A stretch of 64,000 nt of DNA from Lolium rigidum (Eukaryota; Streptophyta; Magnoliopsida; Poales; Poaceae), in the NCBI RefSeq assembly GCF_022539505.1, contig NC_061513.1, forward strand, positions 350,157,696 to 350,221,695, given 5' to 3'. A model generated the notes under the pieces. It saw only the letters and a list, made by a program, of their open reading frames with translations, made no database searches and was not told where the DNA came from. Numbering within the stretch: position 1 is the first letter of the stretch; the number at the start of each line of letters is the position of its first letter. The translations under genes were made by a program, and so were the position numbers. Below, one piece after another: positions 23,109 to 35,549 of the stretch.

Positions 23109-24051
23109 AAGACAAAGGTCCCTTCGAACATTAGAGTGTTTCTTTGGAGGCTATCGCATCAGTCCTTACCAACGGGTACTGTACTGTACCGGCGTCTCAT
23201 GTCTGATGACAGTTCATGTGGACTATGTCATGCCCCTAATGACTCTTGGAGGCACTCACTTTTAGAGTGCAATATGGCCAGCAGTACATGCTGATGAGGA
23301 TCTAGCAGAGCACCTTCTGGCAAACAATTGTGGTAGTGCAAAGGAATGGTTGTTCTTCTTAATTGAAACGCTGTCTCATGAGGATTTTGTCAAGGCAGTC
23401 GTGACACTTTGGGCGATCTGGACAGCAAGGCGTAAAGCTATACATGAGCAGATTTTCCAGAGCCCTCTATCTATCTATGGATTCATCAACTCTTTCCTGT
23501 GCTGATCTCAGAGTTGCAAATGATGTTCAAAGAGCACGTACCACGGCAAGTCGTCAGACGCGATAGTCGACAGCCTGGCTGCCGCCACCTCCTGGTATGT
23601 GCAAAGTCAGTGTCGATGCCGCTCTGTCAAAAACGGCTATTGCAGGTGCGGCAGGAGCTATTTGCAGAGATAAAATGGTGTCTTCATGGAAGCATCGGCG
23701 AGAGTTATCGATGGTATCAATGACCCTGCGACGTTGGAGGCTTTTGCATGTTCTGAGGGGCTAGCTCTGGCTCAGGATCTCAATATTACAAATATCCAAG
23801 TGACTACAAACTGCCTAGTTGTCTCGCCAGAAATCAATGATGGCAGCTTAGCTTCATATGGTTCTATATTGAAAGAGATTGCAGAGCGACGCCGGCATTT
23901 TAACAACTCCAGGGTGGTGCATGAACGAAGATCCTTCAACACAGAAGCTCATAATTTTGCTAGATCTTCAGTAGCTTTACAAACCGGCCGTCATTTGTGG
24001 CTTGGTATTTCTCCTGATCCTGTCTTTGTACCCATAAACATTATTACTTGA
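23109..24051 (+). pseudogene. LINE ORF2: zf-RVT remnant and RNase H-like C-terminus
   Basis: Degenerate frames lead into a C-terminal RNase H-like domain (RVT_3 type), clearest at 23686-24051: EAFACSEGLALAQDL, then VVHERRSFNTEAHNFARSS. In intact LINEs this domain removes RNA from the hybrid or is vestigial. Its end at 24051 is about 25 bp before the element end, as expected. Confidence 0.8.
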
Positions 24052-24075
24052 ATAAAGATGGATCTTACCAAATAA

Positions 24076-24089
24076 AGCCAACCACAGGT
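24076..24089 (+). repeat. target-site duplication of LINE, right copy
   Basis: AGCCAACCACAGGT, identical to 19619-19632. Confidence 0.88.
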
Positions 24090-24189
24090 GAACGACCTGA
24101 GATCTTTGTTCTCTACTCGAATACTAAAATTATCTCCATATATGAACCCAAAAAAAAGAGATTAAAATCTTCCCAACAAAAGGAAATGG

Positions 24190-25349
24190 CAGGGCCGGTC
24201 CTGAGATTTCGGAGGCCCGGGACCGAACTAAAATTTTGGGCCCCTCTTACTATAATTTTATTTTCGCTTGTATGAGATGCCGAAAAATAAATACTATAAG
24301 TACACCCAGTTGCAATATTCATATAAAAATAATAATGTTTACATGATACCTTGAAATTTTCTCCGCCATGTTAACCTCGCTCCCTACAAATAAGAAGAAC
24401 AACATGTTAACTTCTCTGATAGGAGTATAGGACCCTTCTACACTAACATGTCCCTTTCATTGTTACCAAGAGTATCCCAATTTGTCGGATCATAAATATC
24501 CACACCAATTGGAACCGGTTCATCATCAACACTAGCAGATTTATCATGATGATCACTCACATTGTCACTATCCGTGTTAGCGTGAACTTCGTCCTTTGTA
24601 CAGACATCATCTTCTACATCAACATTATTCTGCTCCCCCACAACAACTAACGCTAACTCATCTAGATTGGTCGAAGTGCTCGTGTTGCTCTTAAAAAATT
24701 TAAACATAGACCCTCTCTGTGATTCTATTAATTTGTGTTCTTCATGTTTCCTTTTCCTTTTCTTAGCACCGGATTCAGGCACCATAATCAGTTAACCTCG
24801 CTCCTACAGATAAGAACAACAACTACTAATCAAAATTCAGAATGCAAATTAGGGCATATAATAGAATTCCAAAAGAACTGCGGTGGACGTTCTTATCTTC
24901 TATGATCCTATCTTAATCTTCAACGCAGATTGGGTGATTGCCTGATTGGGAATTGCCGGACTGGGAGTCTGTGACTGTGGCGGCCAGCGGACCAGCAGGA
25001 ATTCCCGCAGCAGATCGTCGCGTGGTCACGATGGGCGAGAGCAAGAGGAGGAGCAGGGGCCGCCTTGGTGGTAGCCGGGAAGTTTCGTATCGATCAATCA
25101 AGCCGATTTGGCTACGTTTCGTATCGATCAGTAGATGGAATTGTACTTGCATTGAGCGAAGTCATGGCCGGCCGGCCGGATCGGAAACAAAAAGAACAAA
25201 GGCCCAAAGTATAGACCCAAGCCCGTCTTAAAACCGTTAACTGTTTTTTTTTCTGCGATATATACTAAGCCTATATAGAAAATACGGGCCCCTGATTTTT
25301 CTGGGCCCGGGGCGGCCGCCCCGCCAGACCCTCCCCAGGGCCGGCCCAG
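24190..25349 (-). mobile_element. hAT transposon deletion derivative with 8-bp TSD
   Basis: The 8-bp duplication GGAAATGG lies at 24182-24189 and 25350-25357. Ends begin CAGGGCCGGTCC and, inverted, CTGGGCCGGCCC, which is hAT-like. Only the N-terminal part of a transposase remains (24438-24785, minus strand); the catalytic and dimerisation domains are deleted. The right end is very GC-rich (GGGGCGGCCGCCCC palindrome near 25310). Confidence 0.88.
24438..24785 (-). pseudogene. N-terminal fragment of hAT (TTF-zinc-finger type) transposase
   Basis: A 115-codon frame starts MVPESGAKKRKRKHEE with a basic nuclear-localisation-like stretch and continues with LIESQRGSMFKFFKS, an acidic serine/aspartate-rich region and IYDPTNWDTLG. 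I recognise this as the N-terminus of plant hAT-family proteins annotated as TTF-type zinc finger proteins. The zinc finger itself, the DDE domain and the hATC dimerisation region are absent, so it cannot be an active transposase. It might be translated as a short protein. Recognition is from family memory. Confidence 0.75.
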
Positions 25350-25357
25350 GGAAATGG

Positions 25358-25761
25358 TGAAAGGATTTTTCAGTAAAAAAGAGAGAGATTAGAATGGTAT
25401 AATCGAGTGGAGTTGCTTGCCGAAGATCGATGTACTTCCGAAGCATGAACTGCTTGCGTATGGCCACGCTTAATATGACAGTAAGCTATGGCCACGCTTA
25501 ATCAAGGTTGTTGTATTCCTTTTCCAACTGCAGTGAACATTGTTGTATTCCACTATTCCTCCCGCCGAGGATGGACACGTCTTAAGCGGGCGATGATTGC
25601 CGAGTTCAGGAAAGCAAAGAGGCAACGAAACTAGCCAAACGATCGACCCACAAAAATTCACTGATGGGGAAGACTGCCTGTCTGGTAACCACAGCTTCTG
25701 CTTCCAAATTTATGTCTACTGCAATACTTCAACTTAAATACCGTGTTTCGGGAACGTGAAA
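25358..25761. other. unassigned stretch with a short direct repeat
   Basis: TATGGCCACGCTTAAT occurs twice (about 25458 and 25486). I see no gene. Confidence 0.4.
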
Positions 25762-27134
25762 TCTTTTACTATTAAACGCGGATGCGACCGTCACACCCGG
25801 CGGGGCCGTCGCCGCCTCGAGCTGAGCGATGCCAGGCCGGTTCCTCCACAGAATGCAGCGCAGCGCTAGGACATGAAGGGACGAGGAGGGCCACGGCCGC
25901 GCGTGCCGGGACAGAAGGAACCGCTGGGGCGTCGAGGAGACGGGAGATGGCGCTGGGCAGCGATGATGATGTGCTGAATCCTACTCCTCTTGGAAGAAGA
26001 AGAAGAGCCATGCTCGCTCCATCTGAGCTCGGTGGCCACCACCGAGCTCAACCCACGCGACGGTAAATCGGGGCCAAGGAGCTGCACCCACTCGATGGAT
26101 AATCGGCGGCCACCCAACGGTGGCTCGGCCTTGCGGACGCGGCTCTGCCCAACGCAACGACGCTTTCTGCCCCGGTGGCTATTAGGGGATAAGATTGACT
26201 CACGCGGTAATTACAAAACTCACGTGGAGGCGTGGAGCAAGTAAAGCAAGGCTTATCCAAGAAAAATTCCCCGTGTCTCAGGTATTCTCGATCTCTGTAT
26301 CTTTCGTTTACACCATACGTTTCCATCTACTCAATTGTTTAGTATTCAAGTGAAGTAGCTTTGTAGTTTTACTGCTTCTGTATGATGTTCAGTACTGGCT
26401 TTGCGATACAGCCAAGATATATAAATTCAGAACAATTTTGCAGTCGCACCCACTCGTATATGCATGTATACTGAAGATATGTTCACGTTGCAAAGGAATG
26501 GGTGTAACACAGTACTACTGCAACTACGTCAGAACATGTTCCTTAATACTACCTTCATCCCAATGCAGGTTTTTTTAATAAGTCAAACAAGTAAAAATTT
26601 AATCAAACATTTAGAAAAATCTATCAATAAGTACGATATTTTGTAGAGACCATATAAAATTAGATTTTATTATCTATTTAATGATATTGATTTTGTACTT
26701 TACATGATAGTGATTTTTGATAAAAACTTTATCAAATTTGACATTGCTTGACTTTCTAAAAAATATAAGCCTTAAGCCTTAGGATGTCGATAGTACTCAA
26801 TAATTTGATGCTTAGTGATGAGCAACATAGAAAGGAGGAAAATGGGAGAAAGCGATGCCTAAAACCATATAAGATCATCGACATGGTGACGATACATCAG
26901 AAGAGGGAGAAAGATTAACATTAATAAATGGAGAGATGTGGAAAAAATAACATTACCTTATAGTGATATGGTTCAGAAATACTTTTCATGGAGCTCACTC
27001 TTAATGTGGTGTTCATGAAAATAAAATAATCATCTCAGCAATATTTTTATTTAAACTATTTTATATTGTTTCGTGCAACGCATGTGCATTGTATTAGATT
27101 GTTATTCTGTAGCAACGCACGGACATTCAACTAG
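25762..27134 (+). mobile_element. candidate small Helitron
   Basis: The left end TCTTTTACTATTAAACG, preceded by A, resembles grass Helitron 5' ends (TC...TACTATTAAA). The right end AGCAACGCACGGACATTCAACTAG, followed by T, resembles the CTRR end after a degenerate CCCGT...ACGGG hairpin. A second similar phrase (GTGCAACGCATGTGCATTG) lies just upstream, near 27075-27093. There is no RepHel protein. The interior is a GC-rich block (25780-26250) and an inserted Stowaway-like element. Boundaries are inferred. Confidence 0.45.
26547..26795. mobile_element. decayed Stowaway/Mariner-like MITE
   Basis: The ends TACTACCTTCATCC and, inverted, TACTATCGACATCC match imperfectly. The AT-rich interior includes GTCAAAC and AAGTCAAG blocks in inverted order. 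This fits the grass Stowaway type (TA target, TACTCCCTCCGTCC-like ends). No coding sequence. Confidence 0.6.
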
Positions 27135-27296
27135 TTTTGCATTAACTAACGATCGAAGCCAAGATGCTCGCCACCACGGTCCACAACCTGACATTGAGCC
27201 CTTCAAGTTTGTCAGATTTAAGACGCCCCACTGCTGCAGCAGTGCGATGAAAGGAATTGCAACTAAGAGGGCAATACGACACTTTTATATTAGAGG

Positions 27297-30200
27297 TTTT
27301 TTTTTTAAAAAAAGCCCAACCTCGTCGCATCAATTGATGCACACAATCTTCTTTATCACGAAGTTTGAAGTATTAAGTTATTACATCTCAAGGATCAAAT
27401 AAGATTGATACAAAAATCAACCATCCAAAGAGTAAAAGCTAGATATATATCTGCAGCCTACTAGTATGTCGCCAACCAATCTGGCTCATATTATGATTGA
27501 CCATCAGTACACATGCGCATCCAGACGCATCCAGTAACCATAAGTTCAGCTGATTTGCCAAAAGCATAGAAGACCATAGCTGGTTCTAGTGCGTAGACAT
27601 GCGAATAATCTGCATTTTTTTTTGAAACTCCAGCCTTGTAAAAAACCATATTGTTTCTCAGTTTCATATATACCAACATAAAGCAGAAACTACAATGTGT
27701 ATTCTAGCTTTAGTTTTTTCTATCGATTCTACTTAACTAACCAAGAATTTTTTTTTATATTGGTTGGCGGTGGCATATTTTAAATTAGAAATATAATTCG
27801 CCAAATAATCAAATGGTCATGAGAGAAATAAATGTTCAATTGTCTCCTTCAAGTCACAAAAGCAACATTTGTTCCTCTCGTCATTTTCTCTTTAGCAGGC
27901 TATCTTTTATGAGTATTGAGGAACCACATGAAAAGAATTATCTTTAGTGAGATCTTTAATTTTCATAGGTATCTTCCATGAAAGCGATTAGGCATATTCA
28001 TTAATTCTTTGTACATTGAATTCACAGAGGAAATTCCTGATGTAGATGAAACCATTGGAACCATTTTGTGTCTATAAACGTCCTTCTGAACCCTATGTTT
28101 AGAGGCAAGGGTTAGAGTATCAGGATACTGCTAGGTAGTACTAGTATCTTTTTCTTGCCAGCGATATTGTATCGTAGAATTATATTATAGTATCACGATA
28201 CTATGTGACTTTCTTTTAAATGAAAATATATTATATTTTACAATATATCTTAAATATATTTAAATTTAATGTTTAATTTGAATTTTGTGCACATTCTATA
28301 TCTTTCATCGGGGTTGATCATGTAAATAATTCATTTATATAATATAAATATGACTCGTCTTGTCTAATCCACGATACAAACATAATTATTTTTAAATATG
28401 AACCCACAAAGCAAAAGATTGGGTCCATACGCTTGAAAATCAGTACACAAATATCTAGTTAACTTCTTTGTTGCACTTAGAAACTCTTTTTTATACCCAT
28501 CTCGCCAAAACTAATGAACTTTGTATTGGTTAAATAATTAATTAGCATAGAGACTATAAAAAAACTTTCAATCCTCAGCTTGCCACGCCATTGTGTTCTT
28601 ATTTTTTAGTGTAGGAGTGGGATCATATTATATCGACTTTGCATCAGGATACTACTAACCAGGATAAAATAAGATACTAAATGATTAAAGATACCATCAC
28701 GATATGTATGGATTAGGGATGGTACTATCATAATATCATAAGATACTATGATACATATTGGGATATGACAACCATGTTTAGAGCTGCATGGGATAGAAAA
28801 TTATGAAAAAATAATACATTTTCTTATGTTTCACAATATTATAAAGCAAGGGATATTGGATGGCCAGAGACGTCTCTGCTAATCACACATCATCCCAAAA
28901 TCTAGTAATCCTACCATTACCAATTATGAAAGACCCTCTACTAAAGAAATCCTCTTTGACTCACATCAACCTTTTCAAAATGGTGAATTCATTAGTTTTA
29001 CTTGGACTTGGCCACTATTTTATTTTTAAGGCATTAATTATGTATATCAACTCTTGACACACACCTTCTTCTGTGAGGAGTTTAAACAGCCATTTGTTGA
29101 GTAAATATATATAGAGCTTAAATACCAAGATCATACAGATCTTTTGGTCTACAAATAATGTTCCACTTTATCAAACGATATTTATTCTTAAATTTTGCCA
29201 AAAAACATTGATCTAAAAAATACAGTCTTTTACTTAGCCCTCTTTGGGTATCTCAATAAAGATAACATAAACATAGACATACATGTTAGAACGAAATTTA
29301 TCAAAACAAGTATATGTTACCATATGGGAGTAGCTTGCTTTCCCAACATTCTAGCTTTCCTTCAGAATGATTTTCTGCTAGATTCCATTCTGAATTCCTT
29401 AGTTTTCTATAGTGAATATGTACCCCCAAGGTATCTAAACAGAAGTGAACCTGATTCACAACCAAATAATTTCTTATATTGCTGTTCTTCATTATTTTCT
29501 TTTCCAAATAAAAATCTAACTTTTATGAAAATTGATCTTTAGCTCAGATAATTGCTCAAATATGCATAAGATTAATTTCATGTTGATAGCCTTTGTAAGT
29601 CGTGTTCCGTGAAAAGAATCGAATCATCCACATATTGTAGAATAGAAACACCCATCAACTAAACAAGGGATTATTCTTCCTACTTGGGCATCTTGCAATA
29701 AGGATGTCTAGCATATCAATAACAATGTTAAAGAGCATAGGGTATTGCGGATTGCCCTCTCTTAGGTCTTCTTTAGTTTGGAAATAATGAACAATATCAT
29801 CATTGACCCTTATTCTGATACTTCCTCCTTGCACAAAGTCCTCAATCCATTGACACCACTTCAAATGAAAACCTTTCATGAGCATATCTTGTGGCAGAAA
29901 GGGCCACTTAACTTTATTGTAAGCCTTCTCAAAATCGATTTAGAATAGAACCCCATAATTTTTCATCCTAAGAAGTTCGTGGATGGTTTCATGTAAGAAA
30001 AATACCCCTTCTAGATATGTCATCCATGCATAAAAACCGTCAAAGTAGGTCTAATCACTTTACGGGCGATCCCAGTAATGTGATTCGTTGCTAGTTTAGC
30101 GAATATTTTAAAGCTAAATAAAATTTTCTATATTTTTGTACTTAAACCACATTTTCTTACTTGGGTAGAAGATTAATAACTCCAAATTTCAACTTGAACA

Positions 30201-30518
30201 ACGATAAATCTCCTGTTTACAATTGAGGGAAAAAGCCGGTGAATCATTTTTATTGACCTCCCAAAATTTTGGTCAAATTAAGTGGGGAACCCATCAGGTC
30301 CCGACACCTTATTATGCTCAATTTGACATAGCACGTCTCACTTACTTATATATGAAGTTTAATGTAATAATGACATTATCCTCATTTGAGAGTTGCGGTA
30401 TGTTATGATTATTTTCCTCCATTCAAGAGAAACTATTTCGAACCGGCATGCCAAATAGTTTCTTATAGTATTATTGAATATAGACCTTTAAATTGTCCTC
30501 TCCCATTCTGGTTCCTTC
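27297..30518 (-). pseudogene. LINE, 3' part: RT core, zf-RVT and 3' end
   Basis: Read on the minus strand from 30518: LINE reverse transcriptase (FEKAYNKVKWPFLP, then MLMKGFHLKWCQWIEDFV at 29885 and MLFNIVIDMLDILI), the catalytic box QYVDDSILF near 29620, and HYRKLRNSEWNLAENHSEGK near 29400. A zf-RVT (KNRCCFCDLKETIEH-like) lies near 27880, and a poly(T) run (plus strand) at 27297-27308 represents the 3' poly(A). Reading frames are broken many times. The N-terminal side continues beyond the copia insertion at 39133. A Mutator-like MITE interrupts it at 28105-28773. Confidence 0.85.
28105..28773. mobile_element. Mutator-like MITE with 9-10 bp TSD, inserted in the LINE
   Basis: ATGTTTAGAG occurs at 28095-28104 and 28774-28783. 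The ends contain inverted, imperfect GTTAGAGTATCAGGATAC and GTTGTCATATCCCAATATG, with repeated GATACTAT/ATAGTATC motifs on both sides. The 669-bp AT-rich interior encodes nothing. The TSD length of 9 plus one chance base suggests Mutator superfamily. Confidence 0.72.
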
Positions 30519-32318
30519 TGTAGGATAACGTAGCATAGAAAACAAAAAATTTCCTACCGCGAACACGAAATCCAAGCCAAGATGCAATCTAGAAGACGGT
30601 AGCAACGAGGGGATTATCGAGTCTCACCCTTGAAGAGATTCCAAAGCCTACAAGATGAGGCTCTTGTTGCTGCGGTAGACGTTCACTTGCCGCTTGCAAA
30701 AGCGCGTAGAAGATCTTGATCACGATCGGTTCCGGCGCCACGAACGGGCAGCACCTCCGTACTCGGTCACACGTTCGGTTGTTGATGAAGACGACGTCCA
30801 CCTCCCCGTTCCGGCGGGCAGCGGAAGTAGTAGCTCCTCTTGAATCCGACAGCACGACGGCGTGGTGTCTGTGGTGGTGGAGAAATCCGGCGGAGCTTCG
30901 CTTAAGCGTGCGGGATGTGGTAGAGGAGAGAGACCGCTAGGGTTTGGGGAGAGATGGGGAGGCTAGGGCGCCGGCCAAGGGCAGCCCTAGGTGGTGCGGC
31001 CAAGTGTTGGCAACCCCTCCCTCTCCTCCTCATTATATAGGTGGAAATCCCCAAGTGTTGGTATCCAAGTCTTCGAATAAGACCCCAACAATGAAACCTC
31101 CCATATGTAGGGAAACCTACCCAAGGTGGGAATCCCACTTGGGGTGGGATTCCCCCTTTCCATGAGGGGGGTTGGCCGGCCACCCTAGGGGAGTCCACCT
31201 TGGACTCCTCCCCTTTAGGGTTGGCTGGTCATGCATGGTGGAGTCCCTTCGGGACTCTACTTTCCATGGTGATTTCTTCCGGACTTTTCTCTAGAACCTT
31301 CTAGAACCTGCCATAAATGCACCGGATCATTTCCAAACTTGGAATATGACTTCCTATATATGAATCTTATTCTCCGGACCATTCCGGAACTCCTCGTGAT
31401 GTCCGGGATCTCATCCGGGACTCCGAACAAATATTCGAACTCCATTCCATATTCAAGTTCTACCATTTCAACATCCAACTTTAAGTGTGTCACCCTACGG
31501 TTCGTGAACTATGCGGACATGGTTGAGTACTCACTCCGACCAATAACCAATAGCGGGATCCGGAGATCCATAATGGCTCCCACATATTCAACGATGACTT
31601 TAGTGATCGAATGAACCATTCACATACGATACCAATTCCCTTTGTCATGCGATATTTTACTTGTCCGAGGTTTGATCATCGGTATCACTCTATACCTTGT
31701 TCAACCTCGTCTCTCGACAAGTACTCTTTACTCGTACCGTGGTATGTGGTCTCTTATGAACTTATTCATATGCTTGCAAGACATTAGACGACATTCCACC
31801 GAGAGGGCCCAGAGTATATCTATCCGTCATCGGGATGGACAAATCCCACTGTTGATCCATATGCCTCAACTCATACTTTCCGGATACTTAATCCCACCTT
31901 TATTACCACCCATTTACGCAGTGGCGTTTGATGTAATCAAAGTACCTTTCCGGTATAAGTGATTTACATGATCTCATGGTCATAAGGACTAGGTAACTAT
32001 GTATCGAAAGCTTATAGCAAATAACTTAATGACGAGATCTTTATGCTACGCTTAATTGGGTGTGTCCATTACATCATTCATATAATGATATAACCTTGTT
32101 ATTAATAACATCCAATGTTCATGATTATGAAACTAATCATCCATTAATCAACAAGCTAGTTTAAGAGGCATACTAGGGACTTCTTTGTTGTCTACATATC
32201 ACACATGTACTAATGTTTCGGTTAATACAATTATAGCATGGTATGTAAACATTATCATAAACTCAAAGATATATTATAATAACCATTTTATTATTGCCTC
32301 TTGGGCATATCTCCAACA
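30519..32318 (-). repeat. Angela-like LTR (3' LTR in element orientation)
   Basis: The 1,800-bp LTR ends in TGT...ACA and is paired with 37325-39127. On the minus strand it has a TATA box (CTATATAATG, plus-strand 31031-31040), a GC-rich leader near the PBS end, and several short inverted repeats such as AGTCCCNNNCGGGACT around 31240. Confidence 0.95.
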
Positions 32319-32331
32319 GTCTCCCACTTGC
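32319..32331 (-). other. polypurine tract of the copia element
   Basis: The minus-strand sequence GCAAGTGGGAGAC lies directly before the LTR start TGTTGGAG, as expected for the plus-strand primer. Confidence 0.75.
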
Positions 32332-35000
32332 ACTAGAGTCAATAATCTAGTTTACATTTGTAAAGATATAACACCTTGGCCTTCCGGTGCTTTATCATGT
32401 TTTGCTCATGAGAGAGGTTTTAGTCAACGGACCTGACATGCTCAGAACCGTATGTATTTTGCAATTCATTTGCGTCTCAACGCATCACTCATTTCCAAAT
32501 GAGTCGGCATTAAATATGTTTGGTCTTCTAGTGGAACCTTAATTCCGCGGTCTAAAATATGTCACTAATATTGTCACACACAATATAGCTTCAAAGTTCT
32601 GACCCTGTCGGAACTACACCAAGCTCTCAAAGAACTTCTTGACTTAACATCCTTTGCCATTGTCAAAACAATGACATACTCTGCCTTCTTTTGTAGAATC
32701 CGTCACAATATTTAGAACTCTTCTAAATCTAGCATAGACAACTTCTAGCTCATTGTGCTACCTTTTAAACAACACTTAGTCTAATTTGAGATTGAAATTA
32801 TATTTTATATGTGACAAAACCAATATCGGTGTAACACCTTACAGCGATTTGTTTGTCATTTCTTCATACAAATATATATATATATCCTTAGTTCTTCTAA
32901 AGTACTCAAGGATATTCTTACTGTCGTCCAATGATCATCATATGAATCATTCTGGTATATGCTCATAACACTTTATAGCACATGATATCTGATTGTGTAC
33001 ATATTATTCGTGATCTATAATCACTCATGTGTTTTTACTCATTGAGTGTCAGATACATTCAAGTCTTGTTAAACCTTCACATGACAAGAATATTTTCTTA
33101 ATATTTCTATATTGAACTACTTCAATATCCATCATATGTACTTTGACTTAAACTTATTTATGTGTTTCAATCTATCTTCATAGATCTTGACACTAAATTT
33201 GTTTCAGTCCATATCCTTTCATTGAAGTTAATTCTCAATGAAACCTTTTAATCAAGTATATAATTACATCATTTATAACCAACTATATGTCACCTACATA
33301 AAGTATTATAAATGTGTCTTAGCGCTCCCACTTAATTTCTTGCAAATGCAAGCCTCTTCATCGTCTCTGATGAAATCAAAAACTCTTTGACTATTTCATC
33401 TGGTGAAGATTCCAACTCTGTGATACTTACTTCATCCAATTGAAGCTTGTATACCTATCTAGTATTCCACGGACCAGCAAAACTCTTGGTTGTATCTTGT
33501 ATACATACTTCTGTTAAGTAGTGTATTTTGCCATCCTACTAGCAAATCTCATAAAAGAAATATGTAGTGATTACTAGAATAATCCACATAGACTATAAGC
33601 ATTGCTACAGAAGATCTAATCTTATCGTATTCAACTCTTTGAACTTTGTCGTAAACAATTTTTCGACAAGTCAAGCTTTCTTCAAGAATATTTCATCCAA
33701 GTCTATCAATTTCATAGATCCATTTACTTTCATAAAGTATTCATCTATCTTGGATTTCATGGCGTATAGCCATTTTAACGGAGTCAGGGCCCATCATAAC
33801 TTCCTTGTTTGTAGTTGGTTTATCATTGTTCAAAATCAATCCTTTGTCCATAAATCATTTATTTGATCACAAAGTAAACCATACCTACAAGGTTCAATAT
33901 GTACTTCGATCTCCATGACTAAAACACTTTGTAGTCATGGGAGCCATGATCGTTGTGGCCGCTTCGAAACCAATTCCGATGCTGTGCTACTCGATCATTA
34001 TGCTCGGGTTCATAAACCTTATCAAATTATATTGTCCTCCCACTCAAATACTTCACTAGAAACAATTTCTCGGAAATAAGAAACATTGACAAACACTTTT
34101 GTCTTTGTCTCGTGGGAAGAATTCCCAATCAAATCTCTGGGATAACCAACAAAGACATTCATCCGATTTTGGTTGTAAACTTATTTACTTATGCTATGCA
34201 TACCAAAATTTAAGAAAAGACTATCAGGTTTCTTACCTATGCCATAACTCGTATGGTGTCATTTCAACGGATCATGATGATGCTCTATTTAGTGTAAAAG
34301 CGGTAGTCACTAAAGCATAATCCACAAAAATATAATGGCTTTATTTTATTTTATCTCATCATTAATCCAACAAAGTTTGGATACATCTCTTGGATACTTC
34401 ATCATCACTATGATACTCCAAGAAACGTGAGTTGTAGAACAATTTCATAACTCTCTTAGATGTTCGCTAAAACTCGTAATTCAAATATTTCCACCATGAT
34501 CCAATCATAGATATTTGACTTTTCTATTACGATGATTTCCACTTCATGCTGAAAATTATTTGAATCCATTCAAATGTTTCAAACTTCTTCCTTATCGAAT
34601 ATATCCACATATACTCAATTCATTGTTTGAAAGTTTTCATGAAGTAGAAGAATCTCCCGCACACAACTATGCCCAGTGAACCACATACATCATCATGTAT
34701 GTTTTTCACTAAGTTAGTTGCCCGTTCAACTCTTGGCCTATGAACGGTATTTTAGTCATTCTCTTTTGAAAAGATTTGCAAGTGCCAAATGATTCAAAAA
34801 TCAAATGACTCCAATAATCCATTTGTATGGAGTTTCTTCATGCGTTCCTTTCCAATATGACCTAAATGGCGGTTCCACAAATAAGTGGAATTCAAATCAT
34901 TTGCCTTATGGCATTTTAGCGTCAGTATTATGTGTGTGTGTTTCACCATTAAGATTTATAATAACTTATCCATCGTATATGGAGTAATGTCATAATTTGA
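32332..35000 (-). pseudogene. decayed copia polyprotein remnants (gag-pre-integrase, integrase, RT)
   Basis: No long frame survives, but homologous stretches can be read on the minus strand. A gag-pre-integrase motif near 34890-34775 (HLWNRHLGHIGKERMKKL) is followed by a one-base insertion in a T-run. A reverse transcriptase N-terminus near 33830-33740 contains PDSVKMAIRHEIQD. The order along the minus strand (pre-integrase, then RT) is that of copia elements. Many indels and stops scatter through it. Far more change has occurred here than between the LTRs, so the decay predates this insertion. Confidence 0.65.
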
Positions 35001-35549
35001 ACAACTCATTGTTTTCATTTGACCAGAGCAAAATAACAATTATTAAGTTCTTTATTATAAATTCTAAGGGCTAGATAGAATGCTAACGACGAACATAATA
35101 ACACTTTATTTTGTTCTAGTCGTGCATTCCTATCATATTCCTTGTCGATCACTTAGGCCATTGTATTCTTGTATTGCGTTGTTTTGTATGACACTTCATA
35201 CCAACCAATATAGTACTAATACCCAAGAATTTCATTGTGTGACCTAACTAGGAATACAACCATAACATGTATATCATTTATATACACCTGAGCTAGACTT
35301 TCTAGTCTTTTCTTTTCTCTCTGCCAAAATATCTTTTGTAATTTCTCTTTTAGCTTTCCTCATTATTCAGAAAACACTTCATCTTCAATAACTTCTAGGT
35401 TTGTTGGTCAAATACCAATAACCTCGAGGTTCTTACTTTGAATTTGATCATCATATGACAAGTGTTCTAGATTTCACTATTAGTAACTTTGTAATACGAT
35501 GAACAATTTCACTCATAATTTTATCCATCAATTCATGACGACTTTCTGA

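Larger units (their letters stand above)
19633..24075 (+). mobile_element. LINE (non-LTR retrotransposon), 5'-truncated, with 14-bp TSD
   Basis: Flanked by AGCCAACCACAGGT at 19619-19632 and 24076-24089. It carries the tail of ORF1, then ORF2 with endonuclease, reverse transcriptase, zf-RVT and RNase H-like domains in the order of plant L1-type LINEs. The 3' end has only a short A-rich tail (ACCAAATAA). Most of ORF1 is missing, consistent with truncation during target-primed reverse transcription. ORF2 is broken by an in-frame stop and several frameshifts. Confidence 0.92.

Noticed and set aside
25772..26326. Overlapping 80-95 codon frames on both strands in a GC-rich block
   Set aside because: Frames are open on both strands with no domain or conserved-looking phrase; GC content explains them.
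30589..30855. Minus-strand frame MLSDSRGATTSAARR (and 37395-37661)
   Set aside because: It is repeated in both Angela-like LTRs and lies in the R/U5 leader; not an independent gene.
31257..31614. Identical frames at 31257-31614 and 38064-38421, suggesting a duplicated gene
   Set aside because: They are the same positions of the two LTRs of one retrotransposon.
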